Positions 7,669 through 16,996 of a stretch of 64,000 bases of DNA are shown here, piece by piece. The position numbers were made by a program, and so were the translations under genes. The notes under the pieces are model-generated. The model was not told the DNA's origin, searched no databases, and saw only the letters and a program-made list of their open reading frames with translations. The DNA is taken from contig NZ_JACHJB010000001.1 in assembly GCF_014207745.1 (NCBI RefSeq), positions 2,914,001 through 2,978,000 of the forward strand, read 5' to 3'. Numbering within the stretch: the first letter of the stretch is position 1; the number at the start of each line of letters is the position of its first letter. Source of the DNA: Nonomuraea muscovyensis (lineage in GTDB: Bacteria; Actinomycetota; Actinomycetes; Streptosporangiales; Streptosporangiaceae).

Positions 7669-7890
7669 CTAACGGGAAGCGGGGCAGGGGGAAGGCGCTC
7701 GGGGGCGTGGCCGGCCGGCCGCGCCGGGATCGCGCTGCCGCTGGAACGCCGTGCGCCGGGCGTAGACCAGCGGGAAGCCGGACGGCTCGGCGGTGCCGAG
7801 CGGCAGCAGCCTGGCGGCCCAGCTGACCAGCAGCAGGACCGCCACCATCGTGACGCCCATCAGCCAGGGGTCGAGCAGGAACGCGGTCAC
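7669..7890 (-). CDS. DUF6412 family small membrane protein
   Basis: A 73-residue protein starting with GTG. It has one N-terminal membrane span (VTMVAVLLLVSWAARLL) and a soluble tail with RRTAFQRQRDPGAAGRPRPR. That tail is the signature of DUF6412, a family often found beside YidC paralogues in actinomycetes. Its function is unknown. The tail ends at an inverted repeat (CCCCGCT/AGCGGGG, about 7664-7682) that may end transcription or separate it from the YidC gene. Confidence 0.72.
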   Translation of the reverse strand: MTAFLLDPWLMGVTMVAVLLLVSWAARLLPLGTAEPSGFPLVYARRTAFQRQRDPGAAGRPRPRAPSPCPASR

Positions 7891-7894
7891 GGGC

Positions 7895-8062
7895 TCAGCG
7901 GGACGTCTTGCCGACCAGGGTCACCGCGATGAAGACCAGCAGGGCGACCACCCCGATGATCAGCGCGACCTTCAGCAGACCCATGATCATGGGCAGCACG
8001 AAGTTGAACAGCACGAAGAGCGCCAGGAGCGCGCCCAGCACGAGCATGACGACTCGACTCAT
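7895..8062 (-). CDS. Small two-span membrane protein of unknown function
   Basis: The ATG at 8062 opens a 55-residue reading frame that is almost entirely hydrophobic, with two predicted membrane spans joined by the turn PMIMG and ending VTLVGKTSR. It lies 4 bases upstream of the DUF6412 gene on the same strand, so the two and the YidC paralogue probably form one transcript. I do not recognise a named family. Codon use and spacing argue for a real gene. Confidence 0.6.
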   Translation of the reverse strand: MSRVVMLVLGALLALFVLFNFVLPMIMGLLKVALIIGVVALLVFIAVTLVGKTSR

Positions 8063-8168
8063 GAGCCCACCGTACGTCCTGTGGGCATGATCCGCGAGGC
8101 TTACGAACCGATGACGTGGGTGTCGTCCCGGGTGTCGGCACAGGGTGGCCCGGCCGTACCGTGAAGAG

Positions 8169-8867
8169 GTGAACACGCGCATCCTCGTGGTCGAGGACGA
8201 TCCCACCGTGGCCGAGGTGGTGGCGCGCTACCTGGAGCGCGACGGGCACGAGGTGGAGTGCGTCGGCGACGGGGCGGAGGCGCTGCGGCGGGCGCTGGCC
8301 CGGCCGCCCGACCTCATGGTGCTCGACCTCATGCTGCCCAAGGTCGACGGGCTGCAGGTGTGCCGCAGGCTCCGCGAACGCTGGCCCGTCCCGGTCATCA
8401 TGCTGACCGCCCTGGGCGAGGAGATCGACCGCGTGGTGGGCCTGGAGACGGGTGCCGACGACTACGTGACCAAGCCGTTCAGCCCCCGCGAGCTGGCGCT
8501 GCGCGTCCAGTCCGTGCTGCGGCGGGCGCGTGGCGCGTCCGTCACGGCCGGCTCGGGGGTGCTGCGCGACGCCGGCCTGGTCGTCGACGTGGGGGCCCAC
8601 GAGGTACGGCTGGACGGCGGCGAGGTGCCGCTGACCGCCCGCGAGTTCGACCTGCTCGCCTACCTGATGCGCAACCCCCGCCAGGCGTTCAGCCGGTCGG
8701 CGCTGCTGAACCAGGTGTGGGGCTGGTCGTTCGGCGACTCCTCGACGGTGACGGTGCACGTCAGGCGGCTGCGCGAGAAGATCGAGCCCGACCCGACGCG
8801 GCCGCGCAGGATCGTCACGGTGTGGGGCGTCGGCTACCGCTACGAGCCCCTGGAGTCGCCGGGATGA
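8169..8867 (+). CDS. OmpR-family response regulator
   Basis: The 232-residue protein has a receiver domain (residues 1-120) with the acidic pair in VVEDDP, the phosphoacceptor Asp-53 in VLDLMLPK, a Thr in MLTA and Lys in TKPFSP. A winged-helix Trans_reg_C domain follows (about 140-228), ending [11 protein letters not shown] use the GTG at 8169, which directly precedes [11 protein letters not shown]; earlier codons would add residues not typical for the family. Its TGA overlaps the ATG of the sensor kinase, so the pair is translationally coupled. Confidence 0.93.
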   Translation: MNTRILVVEDDPTVAEVVARYLERDGHEVECVGDGAEALRRALARPPDLMVLDLMLPKVDGLQVCRRLRERWPVPVIMLTALGEEIDRVVGLETGADDYVTKPFSPRELALRVQSVLRRARGASVTAGSGVLRDAGLVVDVGAHEVRLDGGEVPLTAREFDLLAYLMRNPRQAFSRSALLNQVWGWSFGDSSTVTVHVRRLREKIEPDPTRPRRIVTVWGVGYRYEPLESPG

Positions 8868-9988
8868 CCGGCCTCGGCGGGCTCGCGCGGGCCGCCGCGA
8901 TGGGCGACCTGGGCGTGATCGTGGCGGTCACCGCCGGGCTCGGACTGGTGGTGGCCGTGCTCGGCGTGTGGGCGACGTGGTCGCTGCGCAGGCGGTCCAT
9001 CGGCGTGATGCTGGCCGTGGTGATGGTGGTCTCGGTCGTCGCGACCCTGGCGGGCGTGGTGGCCATCACGCTCATGATGATCATCGAGGGCCGGGTGCGC
9101 GACATCGTGCTCAGCGTCGTCGCCGTGGGCGGGCTGGTGGGGCTGGGAGTGGCGTTCGCGCTGGCCAGGCGGGTCGTGGGGGAGAGCAGGCGGCTGGTCG
9201 CCGCCGTACGGGAACTGCCGTTCACCGCGCCCCGAGGGCTGCCCGCCGAGCTGCAGACGATCGCCGACACGCTGGAGGAGGCGAGCGCCCGCGAGCGAGC
9301 CCTGGAGGAGGCGCGGCGCGAGCTGGTGGCGTGGGTCAGCCACGACCTGCGCACCCCCCTCGCCGGGATGCGGGCGATGGCCGAGGCGCTGGAGGACGGG
9401 GTGGTGTCCGACCCGGCGACCGTCGCCCGCTACCACGGGCAGATCAAGCTGGAGGTGGAGCGCCTGTCGGCGATGGTGGACGACCTGTTCGAGTTGTCGC
9501 GCATCCACGCCGGGGCGCTGCGGCTCTCGCGGGCCAGGATCGGCCTGGCCGACCTGGTGGCCGACACCGTCGCCGGAGCCGAGCCGCTGGCCCGCGCCAA
9601 GGGGGTGCGGCTGGCCGCCGAGGCGATGGGGGCCGTGCCTGTGGAGGCCGACCCGGGGGCGCTCGGCCGGGCGCTGGGCAACCTCGTGGTCAACGCGATC
9701 CGCCACACGCCATCCGACCGGACCGTCGTGCTGCGGGCGGGGGTCGAGGCGGGGATGGCCTGCCTGTCGGTCTCCGACTGCTGCGGCGGGATCCCGGACG
9801 AGGACCTGCCACGGGTGTTCGACGTGGCGTTCAGGGGCGAGGCCGCCCGGACGCCGACGCCCGACGGGGGAGCCGGGCTCGGCCTGGCGATCGCCCAGGG
9901 CATCGTCGAGGCCCACGATGGGATGATCGGCGTGGTCAACGACGGGCCCGGATGCCGTTTCGAGATCCGGCTCCCCCTGGTGCGCTGA
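8864..9988 (+). CDS. Sensor histidine kinase partner of the upstream regulator
   Basis: The 374-residue kinase has three hydrophobic segments in its first 110 residues with almost no extracytoplasmic loop, so it probably senses a membrane or intramembrane signal. His-160 is in [10 protein letters not shown]. The ATPase domain shows [15 protein letters not shown] (N box), [15 protein letters not shown] (G1) and [12 protein letters not shown] (G2). In the G1 box the usual DxGxG reads DCCGGIP, which keeps the Asp and the glycines. It overlaps the regulator gene by ATGA. The target genes are unknown; the nearest divergent gene is the small membrane protein at 8062. Confidence 0.92.
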   Translation: MTGLGGLARAAAMGDLGVIVAVTAGLGLVVAVLGVWATWSLRRRSIGVMLAVVMVVSVVATLAGVVAITLMMIIEGRVRDIVLSVVAVGGLVGLGVAFALARRVVGESRRLVAAVRELPFTAPRGLPAELQTIADTLEEASARERALEEARRELVAWVSHDLRTPLAGMRAMAEALEDGVVSDPATVARYHGQIKLEVERLSAMVDDLFELSRIHAGALRLSRARIGLADLVADTVAGAEPLARAKGVRLAAEAMGAVPVEADPGALGRALGNLVVNAIRHTPSDRTVVLRAGVEAGMACLSVSDCCGGIPDEDLPRVFDVAFRGEAARTPTPDGGAGLGLAIAQGIVEAHDGMIGVVNDGPGCRFEIRLPLVR

Positions 9989-10055
9989 TCGGCGGCGGGT
10001 GGCGCGCGGAGCTCTGCGCGCGCCGGCCGAGGCGATCAGACGTCATGACGGGCTG

Positions 10056-10454
10056 TCAGGCGGACTCCGGCAGGGGAGGGAAGGCCGTGCCGAACGCCTC
10101 CGACATCGCACGAAATGTCGGGCATGGCCAGCGCCACATGCAGCTCCGGCACCGCAGGATCGGGTGCGCGGCGTCGCTCGTGATGCCGCCTGCGTCGCGA
10201 GGCTGGTGCAGGTCGAGCAGCCTCAGGGTGAGCTCGGTGAACGTGATCAGGTCTTCACGCGCCCCGGACAGGAAGTCGAGGTCCTCGACCGCCAGCCGGG
10301 TGCGCACGGGGACGAAGCCCTCGTGGTTGACCAGACAGCGCAGGCGCCCCGACTCCTCCCGCCAGGAGGCGGCCTTCTCGGTGCGGATGAGGATGGTCTC
10401 CAGGTGTTCGCGGAGCCGTTGACGCTGAGGATCTTCGGGTTGTTCAGTGTTCAT
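10056..10454 (-). CDS. Unknown protein with C-terminal CxxC-WPCPT motif
   Basis: A 132-residue protein with no membrane segment. The first half is helical and charged. The C-terminal third has HPILRCRSCMWRWPCPTFR, where a CxxC pair is followed after four residues by another cysteine in WPCPT. This looks like a small metal-binding knuckle and recurs in uncharacterised actinobacterial proteins. I do not recognise a named family. It stands alone between a kinase gene and a divergent STAS gene. Confidence 0.65.
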   Translation of the reverse strand: MNTEQPEDPQRQRLREHLETILIRTEKAASWREESGRLRCLVNHEGFVPVRTRLAVEDLDFLSGAREDLITFTELTLRLLDLHQPRDAGGITSDAAHPILRCRSCMWRWPCPTFRAMSEAFGTAFPPLPESA

Positions 10455-10675
10455 CGCGATACGCGGGCCCGTGTCTCGCCCAGCCCCTCCTTCTCGGTGA
10501 AGTGGTGACCGGATGCGGAGGTGCCGGGCCGCCCCCTTCCGGCCGTGCCGGTGTCACACCGTCAAGCTTCGCGTACTCTCCGTCTCCATGGAGCCCAAAC
10601 TGATGACAAAAACCGGTGGTCTCCCTCTCGGCGTGACAACGTGACCCGGGCGCTCCGCGCCGCTAGCCTGCCCCT

Positions 10676-11023
10676 GTGGAGCTCAAGGTCTCGACTCGAT
10701 CACATGCCGGCCATGCACTCGTTGCGATCGCCGGCGAAATCGACCTCTATACGGCACCCCACCTGCAGTCGGAGTTCACCCGCCTGCTGCAGGACGGGCC
10801 CAGCCGCGTGGTCATCGACATGTCCGGCGTGGATTTCTGCGACTCCACGGGGATGAACGTCCTGCTGTCGGCGCTCAAACGGATGAAGGAGCGCGGCGGC
10901 TCCCTCCACGTGGCCGCCCCCCGGCCGGCCGTCCGCAAGATCCTGCAGGTCACCGGGCTCGACTCGGTGTTCACCGTGCACGACGAGGTGCCGCAGGAGT
11001 TTCTCATCGCCGAGGGATCATGA
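10676..11023 (+). CDS. STAS-domain anti-anti-sigma factor
   Basis: The 115-residue protein is a single STAS domain. IAGEIDLYTAPHLQ is the typical first half, and the conserved serine lies in DSTGMNVLL, the site phosphorylated by RsbW-type kinases. In the dephosphorylated state such proteins release a sigma factor by binding its anti-sigma partner. A possible kinase is encoded at 6515-6952. The start is GTG at 10676. The stop overlaps the start of a glycosyltransferase gene (ATGA), which is an unusual partner and hints that this STAS protein is co-expressed with envelope genes. Confidence 0.9.
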   Translation: MELKVSTRSHAGHALVAIAGEIDLYTAPHLQSEFTRLLQDGPSRVVIDMSGVDFCDSTGMNVLLSALKRMKERGGSLHVAAPRPAVRKILQVTGLDSVFTVHDEVPQEFLIAEGS

Positions 11024-11790
11024 CGGCTGGGGAGGACGGTGTGACCGACGCCACGCACGCACCGGCCGACGGCGACACCGCCGTGGTCGTGCCCGCCAAG
11101 GACGAGGCCCACCGCATCGGCGCCACCGTCACCGCGGCCTTGGCCCTGCCGGGCGTCGATCTGGTGGTGGTCGTCGACGACGGCTCGGCCGACCAGACCG
11201 GCAAGGTCGCGCGGGCCGCCGGGGCGCGGGTCGTGCGCCACAGCCGTAACCGCGGCAAGGCCGCCGCCATGGAGACGGGCGCCGAGGCCGTCCGCCTGCT
11301 GGACGGCCCGACGCCGCGCCACTTACTCTTCCTCGACGCCGACCTCGGCGACACCGCCGGTGCGGCGGCCGCGCTCGTCGCGCCGGTCCGCGCGGGCGAG
11401 GCCGACATGACGATCGCCGTCTTCGCCACCCGGGTCAGGCTCGGCGGCCACGGCATGGTCGTCAGGCTGGCGCGTGACGGCATCCGCCGCGCCACGGGCT
11501 TCGAGGCCAGGCAGCCGCTCAACGGCCAGCGCTGTCTCACCCGCGACGCCTTCGAGGCCGCCCGGCCGCTGGCCCACGGGTTCGGCGTGGAGACCGGGCT
11601 GACGATCGACCTGCTGCGCAAGGGTTTCCGGGTGACGGAGGTCGAGGTGGAGATGAGCCACCGAGCCACGGGCACCGACTGGCGCGCCCAGCTCCATCGC
11701 GCCAGGCAGCTCAGGGACGTGGGGCTCGCTCTGGCGGCTCGCGAGCCGCTGATCGCCCAAAACCTCAACAAACTTCGCGCCAACCGCTGA
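11020..11790 (+). CDS. Family 2 glycosyltransferase
   Basis: The 256-residue protein shows the GT-A fold: VVVPAKDEAHRIG near the N-terminus, VVVVDDGSADQT with the first acidic pair, and LFLDADLGD with the DxD metal-binding motif. HSRNRGKAAAMETG lies between them. There is no membrane anchor, so it would act at the inner face of the membrane, transferring from a nucleotide sugar to a lipid or polymer acceptor. It is translationally coupled to the STAS gene. The acceptor is unknown. Confidence 0.85.
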   Translation: MTAGEDGVTDATHAPADGDTAVVVPAKDEAHRIGATVTAALALPGVDLVVVVDDGSADQTGKVARAAGARVVRHSRNRGKAAAMETGAEAVRLLDGPTPRHLLFLDADLGDTAGAAAALVAPVRAGEADMTIAVFATRVRLGGHGMVVRLARDGIRRATGFEARQPLNGQRCLTRDAFEAARPLAHGFGVETGLTIDLLRKGFRVTEVEVEMSHRATGTDWRAQLHRARQLRDVGLALAAREPLIAQNLNKLRANR

Positions 11791-11904
11791 TCCGCCCCAC
11801 GCAAACCACCCATACAGCGCAGCCCTGCCACACCACCGGGCGCGGTGGGCGGCGAGAGGGAGCCCGGGACCACGGGCCGTGCCCGAGGTCGCCGGCCCGC
11901 GGAC

Positions 11905-11962
11905 CTGGGTGTGCGGGCGGGTGCGCAGGCGGGGTGTGCGGGCGGGTGTGCGGGCGCGGGCT
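11905..11962. repeat. GTGCGGGCGGG simple repeats before a membrane protein gene
   Basis: Short direct repeats of GTGCGGGCGGGTGYG occur four times in about 55 bases. They would encode an odd Arg/Val-rich tail if the longest reading frame of the next gene were used, which is one reason to place that gene's start further downstream. Confidence 0.5.
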
Positions 11963-11989
11963 CTCGCGGTGGTGTGCTGGAATTTGCGG

Positions 11990-13549
11990 GTGAGATCCGA
12001 GACGCGGAGCGCGAGAGGCGGCACCCGGGCGGCGGGAGCGGCCACGGCGGCGATCGGCGGCTCGGTCCTGCTGACGATCCTCATCGGCCTTCTCGGGCCG
12101 TCCGCGATGGTGCCGGGGCTGGGCGGCCCCGCGTGGCTGCCGCCGTTCTCGCTGGAGGCCGGGCCCGGGCCGCACCTCGCGGTCGCGCTGGCCGCCGCCG
12201 CCATCCTGCTCGGCGGGCTCGGCACGCTGGCCGCCCTGCGCATCCTCCGCCACCACGACGGCGCTGACCTCGACGGCACAAGCACAGGCACAGGCACCGG
12301 CATACGCGCCGGCGGCACCGGCCCCGGTGGCGCGGACCTCGGCCGCATGGCCGGGCGGCTCGTGATGCTGGGGTGCGCCGCCGCCGGGGTGCTCGCGTTC
12401 CTGCCGCCGTCCGGCTCCGGCGACCACCTCAACTACGCCGCGTACGGGCGCATGGTGGTCCTCGGCGTCAACCCGTACACGCACGGCGCGACCGGCCTGC
12501 CCGGCGACCCCGTCGCCGACGCCGTCGAGGCGCCCTGGCGGGAGGAGCCCAGCGTTTACGGCCCGGTCGCGACGGCGGTGCAGGCGCTGGCGAGCTGGGT
12601 CGGCGGCGATTCGCCGAGGCTCACGGTGTTCGTGCTGGCCCTGGTCAACGCGGCGGCCTTCGTGATCACAGGGCTGATCGTCGACCGGTTCACCCGTGAC
12701 GACCCCCGGCGGCGGCTGCGGGCGGCGCTGCTGTGGACGGCCAACCCGCTGTTGCTCTATCACCTCGTCGCCGGCATGCACGTGGACACGCTGGCCGTCG
12801 CCTGCATGGTGGCGGCGCTGCTCGCGCGGGCCCGCCCCGCCGCGTCGGGCCTGCTGCTCGGCCTGGGCGTGGCCGTGAAGGTCAACGCCGGGCTGGTCGC
12901 CCTCGGCCCGGCGTGGGAGCTGCGGCGCCGCCCGGGACGGCTGGCGGTGATGGCGGGGGTCGCGCTGGCGGTCGTGGTCGCCGGGTACGCCGTCGCGGGG
13001 CTCGACTCCGTCGGCCCGGTGACCCGCACCAGCAAGGCGATCTCGCACGCGTCGTACTGGAAGCTCGTGCAGGGCTGGCTGCAGGCGCTCGTCGGCGAGG
13101 GCAGCGCCTACCGGGGTGAGATCCAGGCCGGCTCGCTGGTCGTGCTGGCGGTGGTCGCCTGGTCGCTGCTGCGCCTGGCCGGCCGGACCTACGGCGAGCT
13201 GCCGGCCGAGGTGGTGGCGGCGGCGCTGGTCACCGCGTACGTGTTCGCCACGCCGTACGTGCTGCCCTGGTACGACGGGATGGCGTTCGGCCTGGTGGCG
13301 CTGGTCGCGGCGTCGGCGCTGGACGGGTTCCTGGTGGCCCACCTGCTCGTGCTGTCGCTGGCCTACCTTCCGGCGCGGGTGGACGTGCTGCCGCCGGACA
13401 TGGGGTGGCTCATGACCGTGGTCCGGCCTCAGGTCGTTCCGCCCGTGCTGCTGGCGCTGACGGCGGCGCTGGTGTGCTGGGCGGTCCTGCGGGGGCGAGC
13501 CGCAGGGCGCGCACGGACGCGGCCAGTGCCAGCGGCACCGCCACGGTGA
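11990..13549 (+). CDS. Polyprenol-phosphate-mannose-dependent mannosyltransferase-like membrane protein (MptB-like)
   Basis: About 519 residues with 11-13 hydrophobic segments. SGSGDHLNYAAYGRMVVLGVNPYT in the first extracytoplasmic loop carries the acidic residue expected for a GT-C glycosyltransferase catalytic site, and WRVE-like EAPWREEPSVYGP follows, both features of the MptB/DUF2029-like group. Such enzymes move a hexose from a polyprenyl phosphate carrier onto envelope glycans. The GTG at 11990 is a choice: a GTG at 11879 would add a repeat-derived Arg-rich tail. Its 3' end runs 140 bases into the convergent membrane protein gene. Confidence 0.75.
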   Translation: MRSETRSARGGTRAAGAATAAIGGSVLLTILIGLLGPSAMVPGLGGPAWLPPFSLEAGPGPHLAVALAAAAILLGGLGTLAALRILRHHDGADLDGTSTGTGTGIRAGGTGPGGADLGRMAGRLVMLGCAAAGVLAFLPPSGSGDHLNYAAYGRMVVLGVNPYTHGATGLPGDPVADAVEAPWREEPSVYGPVATAVQALASWVGGDSPRLTVFVLALVNAAAFVITGLIVDRFTRDDPRRRLRAALLWTANPLLLYHLVAGMHVDTLAVACMVAALLARARPAASGLLLGLGVAVKVNAGLVALGPAWELRRRPGRLAVMAGVALAVVVAGYAVAGLDSVGPVTRTSKAISHASYWKLVQGWLQALVGEGSAYRGEIQAGSLVVLAVVAWSLLRLAGRTYGELPAEVVAAALVTAYVFATPYVLPWYDGMAFGLVALVAASALDGFLVAHLLVLSLAYLPARVDVLPPDMGWLMTVVRPQVVPPVLLALTAALVCWAVLRGRAAGRARTRPVPAAPPR

Positions 13550-15713
13550 GCGCCATGGCCGGGATGGCGATGCCCGAGTCGTTGATCAGGAAGCCGATGA
13601 AGGCGCAGGTCAGCGCGCCGATCAGGCCCGCCCGGAGCGGCGGGGCGAGGGCGTAGGCCTGGCCGAGGGCGGAGGCCCCCCAGCGCGACGGCCGGTCGAG
13701 CACCAGGAACAGGAACGCCAGCGCCACCAGCGACAGCAACGTCAGCGACCAGTTGCCCACGGTCACGCCGACCATCGCGCCGAACTTGCGGCCGATCACG
13801 GTCAGCGCCTGGCCGTCGATGACCTGCTGCACGAACGCGCCCAGATGGGTGCGCTGGGCCGGCGGCCGCAGCCAGTCGAACACCGCGATGGCGCCGATCA
13901 GCACAGCCCCCGAGGCCCCCACGAGCAGCAGCTTCAGCACCGAGACCCGGCTGCCCGACAGCAGGATCCCGAACACCGCCAGGCCCGTCACGAACGCGGG
14001 CACGCCGCCGAAGTCGGCGCCCCAGGACGGCCACCCGTCGGCGAAGACCGCGAGACCGCCGTAGCCGGCGCAGACGAGCAGGGAGACGAACCTCGGAACG
14101 CCCCGGCCGGCCAGCCACTGCGACACCCCGGCGAGGGCGAGGATGGTGCCCGTCGCGTAGATGGCGAAGGCGATGTTGCTGAAGCCGTAGAACCTGCCGC
14201 CGGTGACCGGCTCGTAGCCGCTCACGGCGTTCACCTGGAGCGTGGAGCCGGTCATCACGTCCAGCAGCATCGCCACCGACGTCACGGCCGCGACCACCGT
14301 GAGCGGCCCCAGCACGTGGCCGCGCCACGGCCCGGCGAACGCCACCCCGGCGATCAGCCCGGCGATGGCGACGATCGTCGTGATCAGCGAGAGCATCGGC
14401 GCAGGTAGCGTCCACCACGGCACGAGCTGCGCCAGGAACGTGGACACGGCGATCGCCCCGCTCACCACCGCCACCACCTGCACGGTGGCCAGCACCCGCG
14501 AGGTGGCGGCGTCGTCGCGGGCGGGCGTGCCGGGTGCCCTGGCCTCCCGGCGGCGGCGCAGCGTCAGCGCGGCGAAGACGTAGAAGGCGAGCTGCACGGT
14601 CACGAACACCGCGAAGAACGGCCCGCGCACCTCCCGCAGCACCTGGCTGGCCAGGTCGGCGTCCACCAGCCCGGCGATCGTGGCGGCGGGAGCCGCCGGT
14701 GCCGGGCCGCCGTTCTGCCAGACGCGGCCGACCACCTCGCGCGGCTGCTCCAGGCCGAGGGCAGCGATCGCGGTGGCCGTCACGTCGGAGATCGTGACCA
14801 GGGCGTCCTGCCGGGTGGAGCTCGCCGTCAGGTGGCCGTGCCGGTAGGGCTCGCCGGCGGGCGACGGGCCGGTGGCCAGGGCGAGGTGCAGGTGGGGGTT
14901 CGGGGTGACGTCGGAGACGCCGGCGACCAGGACGGTCGTGCCGGCGGGGAGCCTGCCGAGCAGGGCGCCGACGCGGCGGTCCGCCGCCTCCGCCGCCGCC
15001 CGCCTGACCGGCGCGGGCATCGCGCCCGGCACGCCGTACTCGTCCAGCGGCCGGCCGGCCCAGGCGGCGGCGAGGTCGGGCGCCTCCATGACGATCAGCT
15101 CGTACGGGGCGAGGTCGGCGAGGGCCTCCACCGAGTCCGCGTAACCGGCGACGCGCCCGGACCCGTCGGCGGCGGCCAGCGCGGCGCCCGGCCCGATGGC
15201 GGCGACCCGGCCGCCGGCGGCGGTCACCAGCCGCCCGAGGGTGCCGATCCGCGCGTCGTAGCCGGTCGTCGCCTGGTGGGCGGCCAGGTCCGCCCAGCCG
15301 GGCACGCTCGCGCCCGTCCCGTCGGGGCGCGGAGCGGGGGTGGGCGGGCAGCCCCGGCCCGCCGTGCCCGCCCGCTGGCCCGCCGAGACGGTCAGCCAGC
15401 CGGCGACGGGACAGGTGATGCCGCGGTCCGGGGGCGGCACGGTCCGCGTCGAGAGGGACGCCGAGGCGCCCTGGGCGACGAGCCGCCACAGGGTGGGGGT
15501 GCGCGACTCGTCCACGTCGCTCCACTCCAGCCCGGGAACCCCGACCAGGGCCACCCGCCCGCTCGGAGCGGCGCCCGTGGCGGCGGAGCCGGTGGTGCCG
15601 GCGGTGGCCGTGGTGCCGGCGGTGGCGGCGGTGGCGGCCAGGGCGGGAGCCGGCAGGGTCAGGCACGCCAGGATCACGCCCAGGATGAGCGCCCTGAAAG
15701 CGGCGTGCGGCAT
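13410..15713 (-). CDS. Large membrane protein with alkaline-phosphatase-like extracytoplasmic domain
   Basis: The 767-residue protein begins with a signal sequence (MPHAAFRALILGVILACLTL) and then has a domain of about 300 residues resembling the alkaline phosphatase superfamily: GVPGLEWSDVDESRTPTLWRL near its start and VLVAGVSD near its end. About ten membrane spans follow, with GRFYGFSNIAFA and DGWPSWGADFGG between spans. The type recurs beside glycosyltransferases in actinomycetes, but its substrate is unknown. The classical Ser/Thr nucleophile and metal ligands are not clear to me. It overlaps the convergent MptB-like gene by 140 bases and is divergent from GT87 by 58 bases. Confidence 0.75.
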   Translation of the reverse strand: MPHAAFRALILGVILACLTLPAPALAATAATAGTTATAGTTGSAATGAAPSGRVALVGVPGLEWSDVDESRTPTLWRLVAQGASASLSTRTVPPPDRGITCPVAGWLTVSAGQRAGTAGRGCPPTPAPRPDGTGASVPGWADLAAHQATTGYDARIGTLGRLVTAAGGRVAAIGPGAALAAADGSGRVAGYADSVEALADLAPYELIVMEAPDLAAAWAGRPLDEYGVPGAMPAPVRRAAAEAADRRVGALLGRLPAGTTVLVAGVSDVTPNPHLHLALATGPSPAGEPYRHGHLTASSTRQDALVTISDVTATAIAALGLEQPREVVGRVWQNGGPAPAAPAATIAGLVDADLASQVLREVRGPFFAVFVTVQLAFYVFAALTLRRRREARAPGTPARDDAATSRVLATVQVVAVVSGAIAVSTFLAQLVPWWTLPAPMLSLITTIVAIAGLIAGVAFAGPWRGHVLGPLTVVAAVTSVAMLLDVMTGSTLQVNAVSGYEPVTGGRFYGFSNIAFAIYATGTILALAGVSQWLAGRGVPRFVSLLVCAGYGGLAVFADGWPSWGADFGGVPAFVTGLAVFGILLSGSRVSVLKLLLVGASGAVLIGAIAVFDWLRPPAQRTHLGAFVQQVIDGQALTVIGRKFGAMVGVTVGNWSLTLLSLVALAFLFLVLDRPSRWGASALGQAYALAPPLRAGLIGALTCAFIGFLINDSGIAIPAMALTVAVPLALAASVRALRLAPAGPPSTPAPPSAPAARAERPEAGPRS

Positions 15714-15771
15714 GTGCGGACCCCCGGTGTGTGCGCCTCGACGAATCAAAGCCACGGTAACGTGCCACACC

Positions 15772-16995
15772 GTGACAGGTGGCGTGACGCCGTCGTTCCG
15801 GCGGCAGTGGTGGCAGTGGGCCCTCGCGGTGATCGTCGTCGCCGCTGCCGTGGCGCCGCTGGTCGAGCACTGGCTGACGAACCCCGACGACCAGCGCCTC
15901 GTGGACCTCGACGTGTACCGCACCGGCGGGCAGATGCTGCTGGAGGGCCGGCCCGTCTACGACTTCGTCACGCCCGCCCCGCAGCTCCTGCCGTTCACCT
16001 ACCCGCCGATCGCGGCGATGCTGGCCACGCTGCTCGCGCTCATGTCGTGGGAGACGGCCCAGTGGGTCTGGACGATCGGGATCTACGCGGCCCTCGCCGT
16101 GACCGTGGGCCACGCCTTCCGCGACGTGCTGGGCAGGCACGCGCCGTGGGTGTTCGCGTTCGTCATGGTGGCCTGCGCGTACCTGATGCCGATCCGCGAC
16201 CAGGTGCGGTTCGGGCAGGTGGACATCCTGCTCGTGGCCCTGTGCCTGGCCGACTGCGTGGCCAGGCGGCCGTGGTGGCCGCGCGGGTTCCTGATCGGGC
16301 TTGCGGTCGCCGTCAAGCTCACCCCCGGCGTCTTCCTCGTCTACCTGCTGGTGACGCGGCAGTGGCGGACGCTGTCCATGGCGACGTTCACCGCCGGGCT
16401 GCTCACGCTGCTGCCGTTCGCGGTGGTGCCGCGTGACGCCGCGGGCTTCTGGTTCTCCGCGCTGCTCGACCCCGAACGGCTCGGCGCGAACGCCGCGACC
16501 ACCAACCAGTCGGTCCGCGGCATGCTCATCCGGCTGTACCTGCCCGACGCGCTGACGTCCGTGATCTGGCTGGCGGTGGTGGCCGTGGTCGGCTGGTACG
16601 GCTTCCGCGCGGCCCGCGACGCCTGCCGGGCGCACGACACGATGACGGCGGTGGCGCTGGTCGGGCTGATGGCCGTGCTGCTGTCGCCGGTCGCCTGGAT
16701 CCACCACCTGGCGTGGGTCGTCGTGGTGCTGGGCGCGATCGTGGGTGACGGGCGCGACCCGGTCAGGCTGCGGGTCGCGGCCGGGGTGTGGCTCTTCTAC
16801 GTGGTGCCGGTGCCCTGGTGGGGGGTGTCGCTGAAGGCCGCCGAGATCCCCGTGCTCAGCCCGGTGCTGGGCAAGATCGTGCAGAACGGCTACGGGCTGG
16901 GGGCGCTGGCCCTGGTCTGGCTGCTGGCGTCCTGGCTGCCGGAACGGCGGGCCCGAGGCGTTCCCGCCGCTTTGCCCGAGCGTTACGCTCTGTAG
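15772..16995 (+). CDS. GT87 (DUF2029) family glycosyltransferase
   Basis: The 407-residue protein has about ten membrane spans. LVDLDVYRTGGQMLLEGRPVYDF after the first span carries the catalytic-type aspartate of GT-C enzymes, and LLPFTYPPIAA and AVAVKLTPGVF are typical of DUF2029. Mycobacterial relatives (PimE and others) add mannose from polyprenyl phosphomannose to lipoglycans on the outer face of the membrane. The GTG at 15772 is chosen because it directly follows the short divergent promoter gap. With the MptB-like protein and the phosphatase-like protein it makes a plausible envelope-glycan block. Confidence 0.82.
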   Translation: MTGGVTPSFRRQWWQWALAVIVVAAAVAPLVEHWLTNPDDQRLVDLDVYRTGGQMLLEGRPVYDFVTPAPQLLPFTYPPIAAMLATLLALMSWETAQWVWTIGIYAALAVTVGHAFRDVLGRHAPWVFAFVMVACAYLMPIRDQVRFGQVDILLVALCLADCVARRPWWPRGFLIGLAVAVKLTPGVFLVYLLVTRQWRTLSMATFTAGLLTLLPFAVVPRDAAGFWFSALLDPERLGANAATTNQSVRGMLIRLYLPDALTSVIWLAVVAVVGWYGFRAARDACRAHDTMTAVALVGLMAVLLSPVAWIHHLAWVVVVLGAIVGDGRDPVRLRVAAGVWLFYVVPVPWWGVSLKAAEIPVLSPVLGKIVQNGYGLGALALVWLLASWLPERRARGVPAALPERYAL

Positions 16996-16996
16996 C

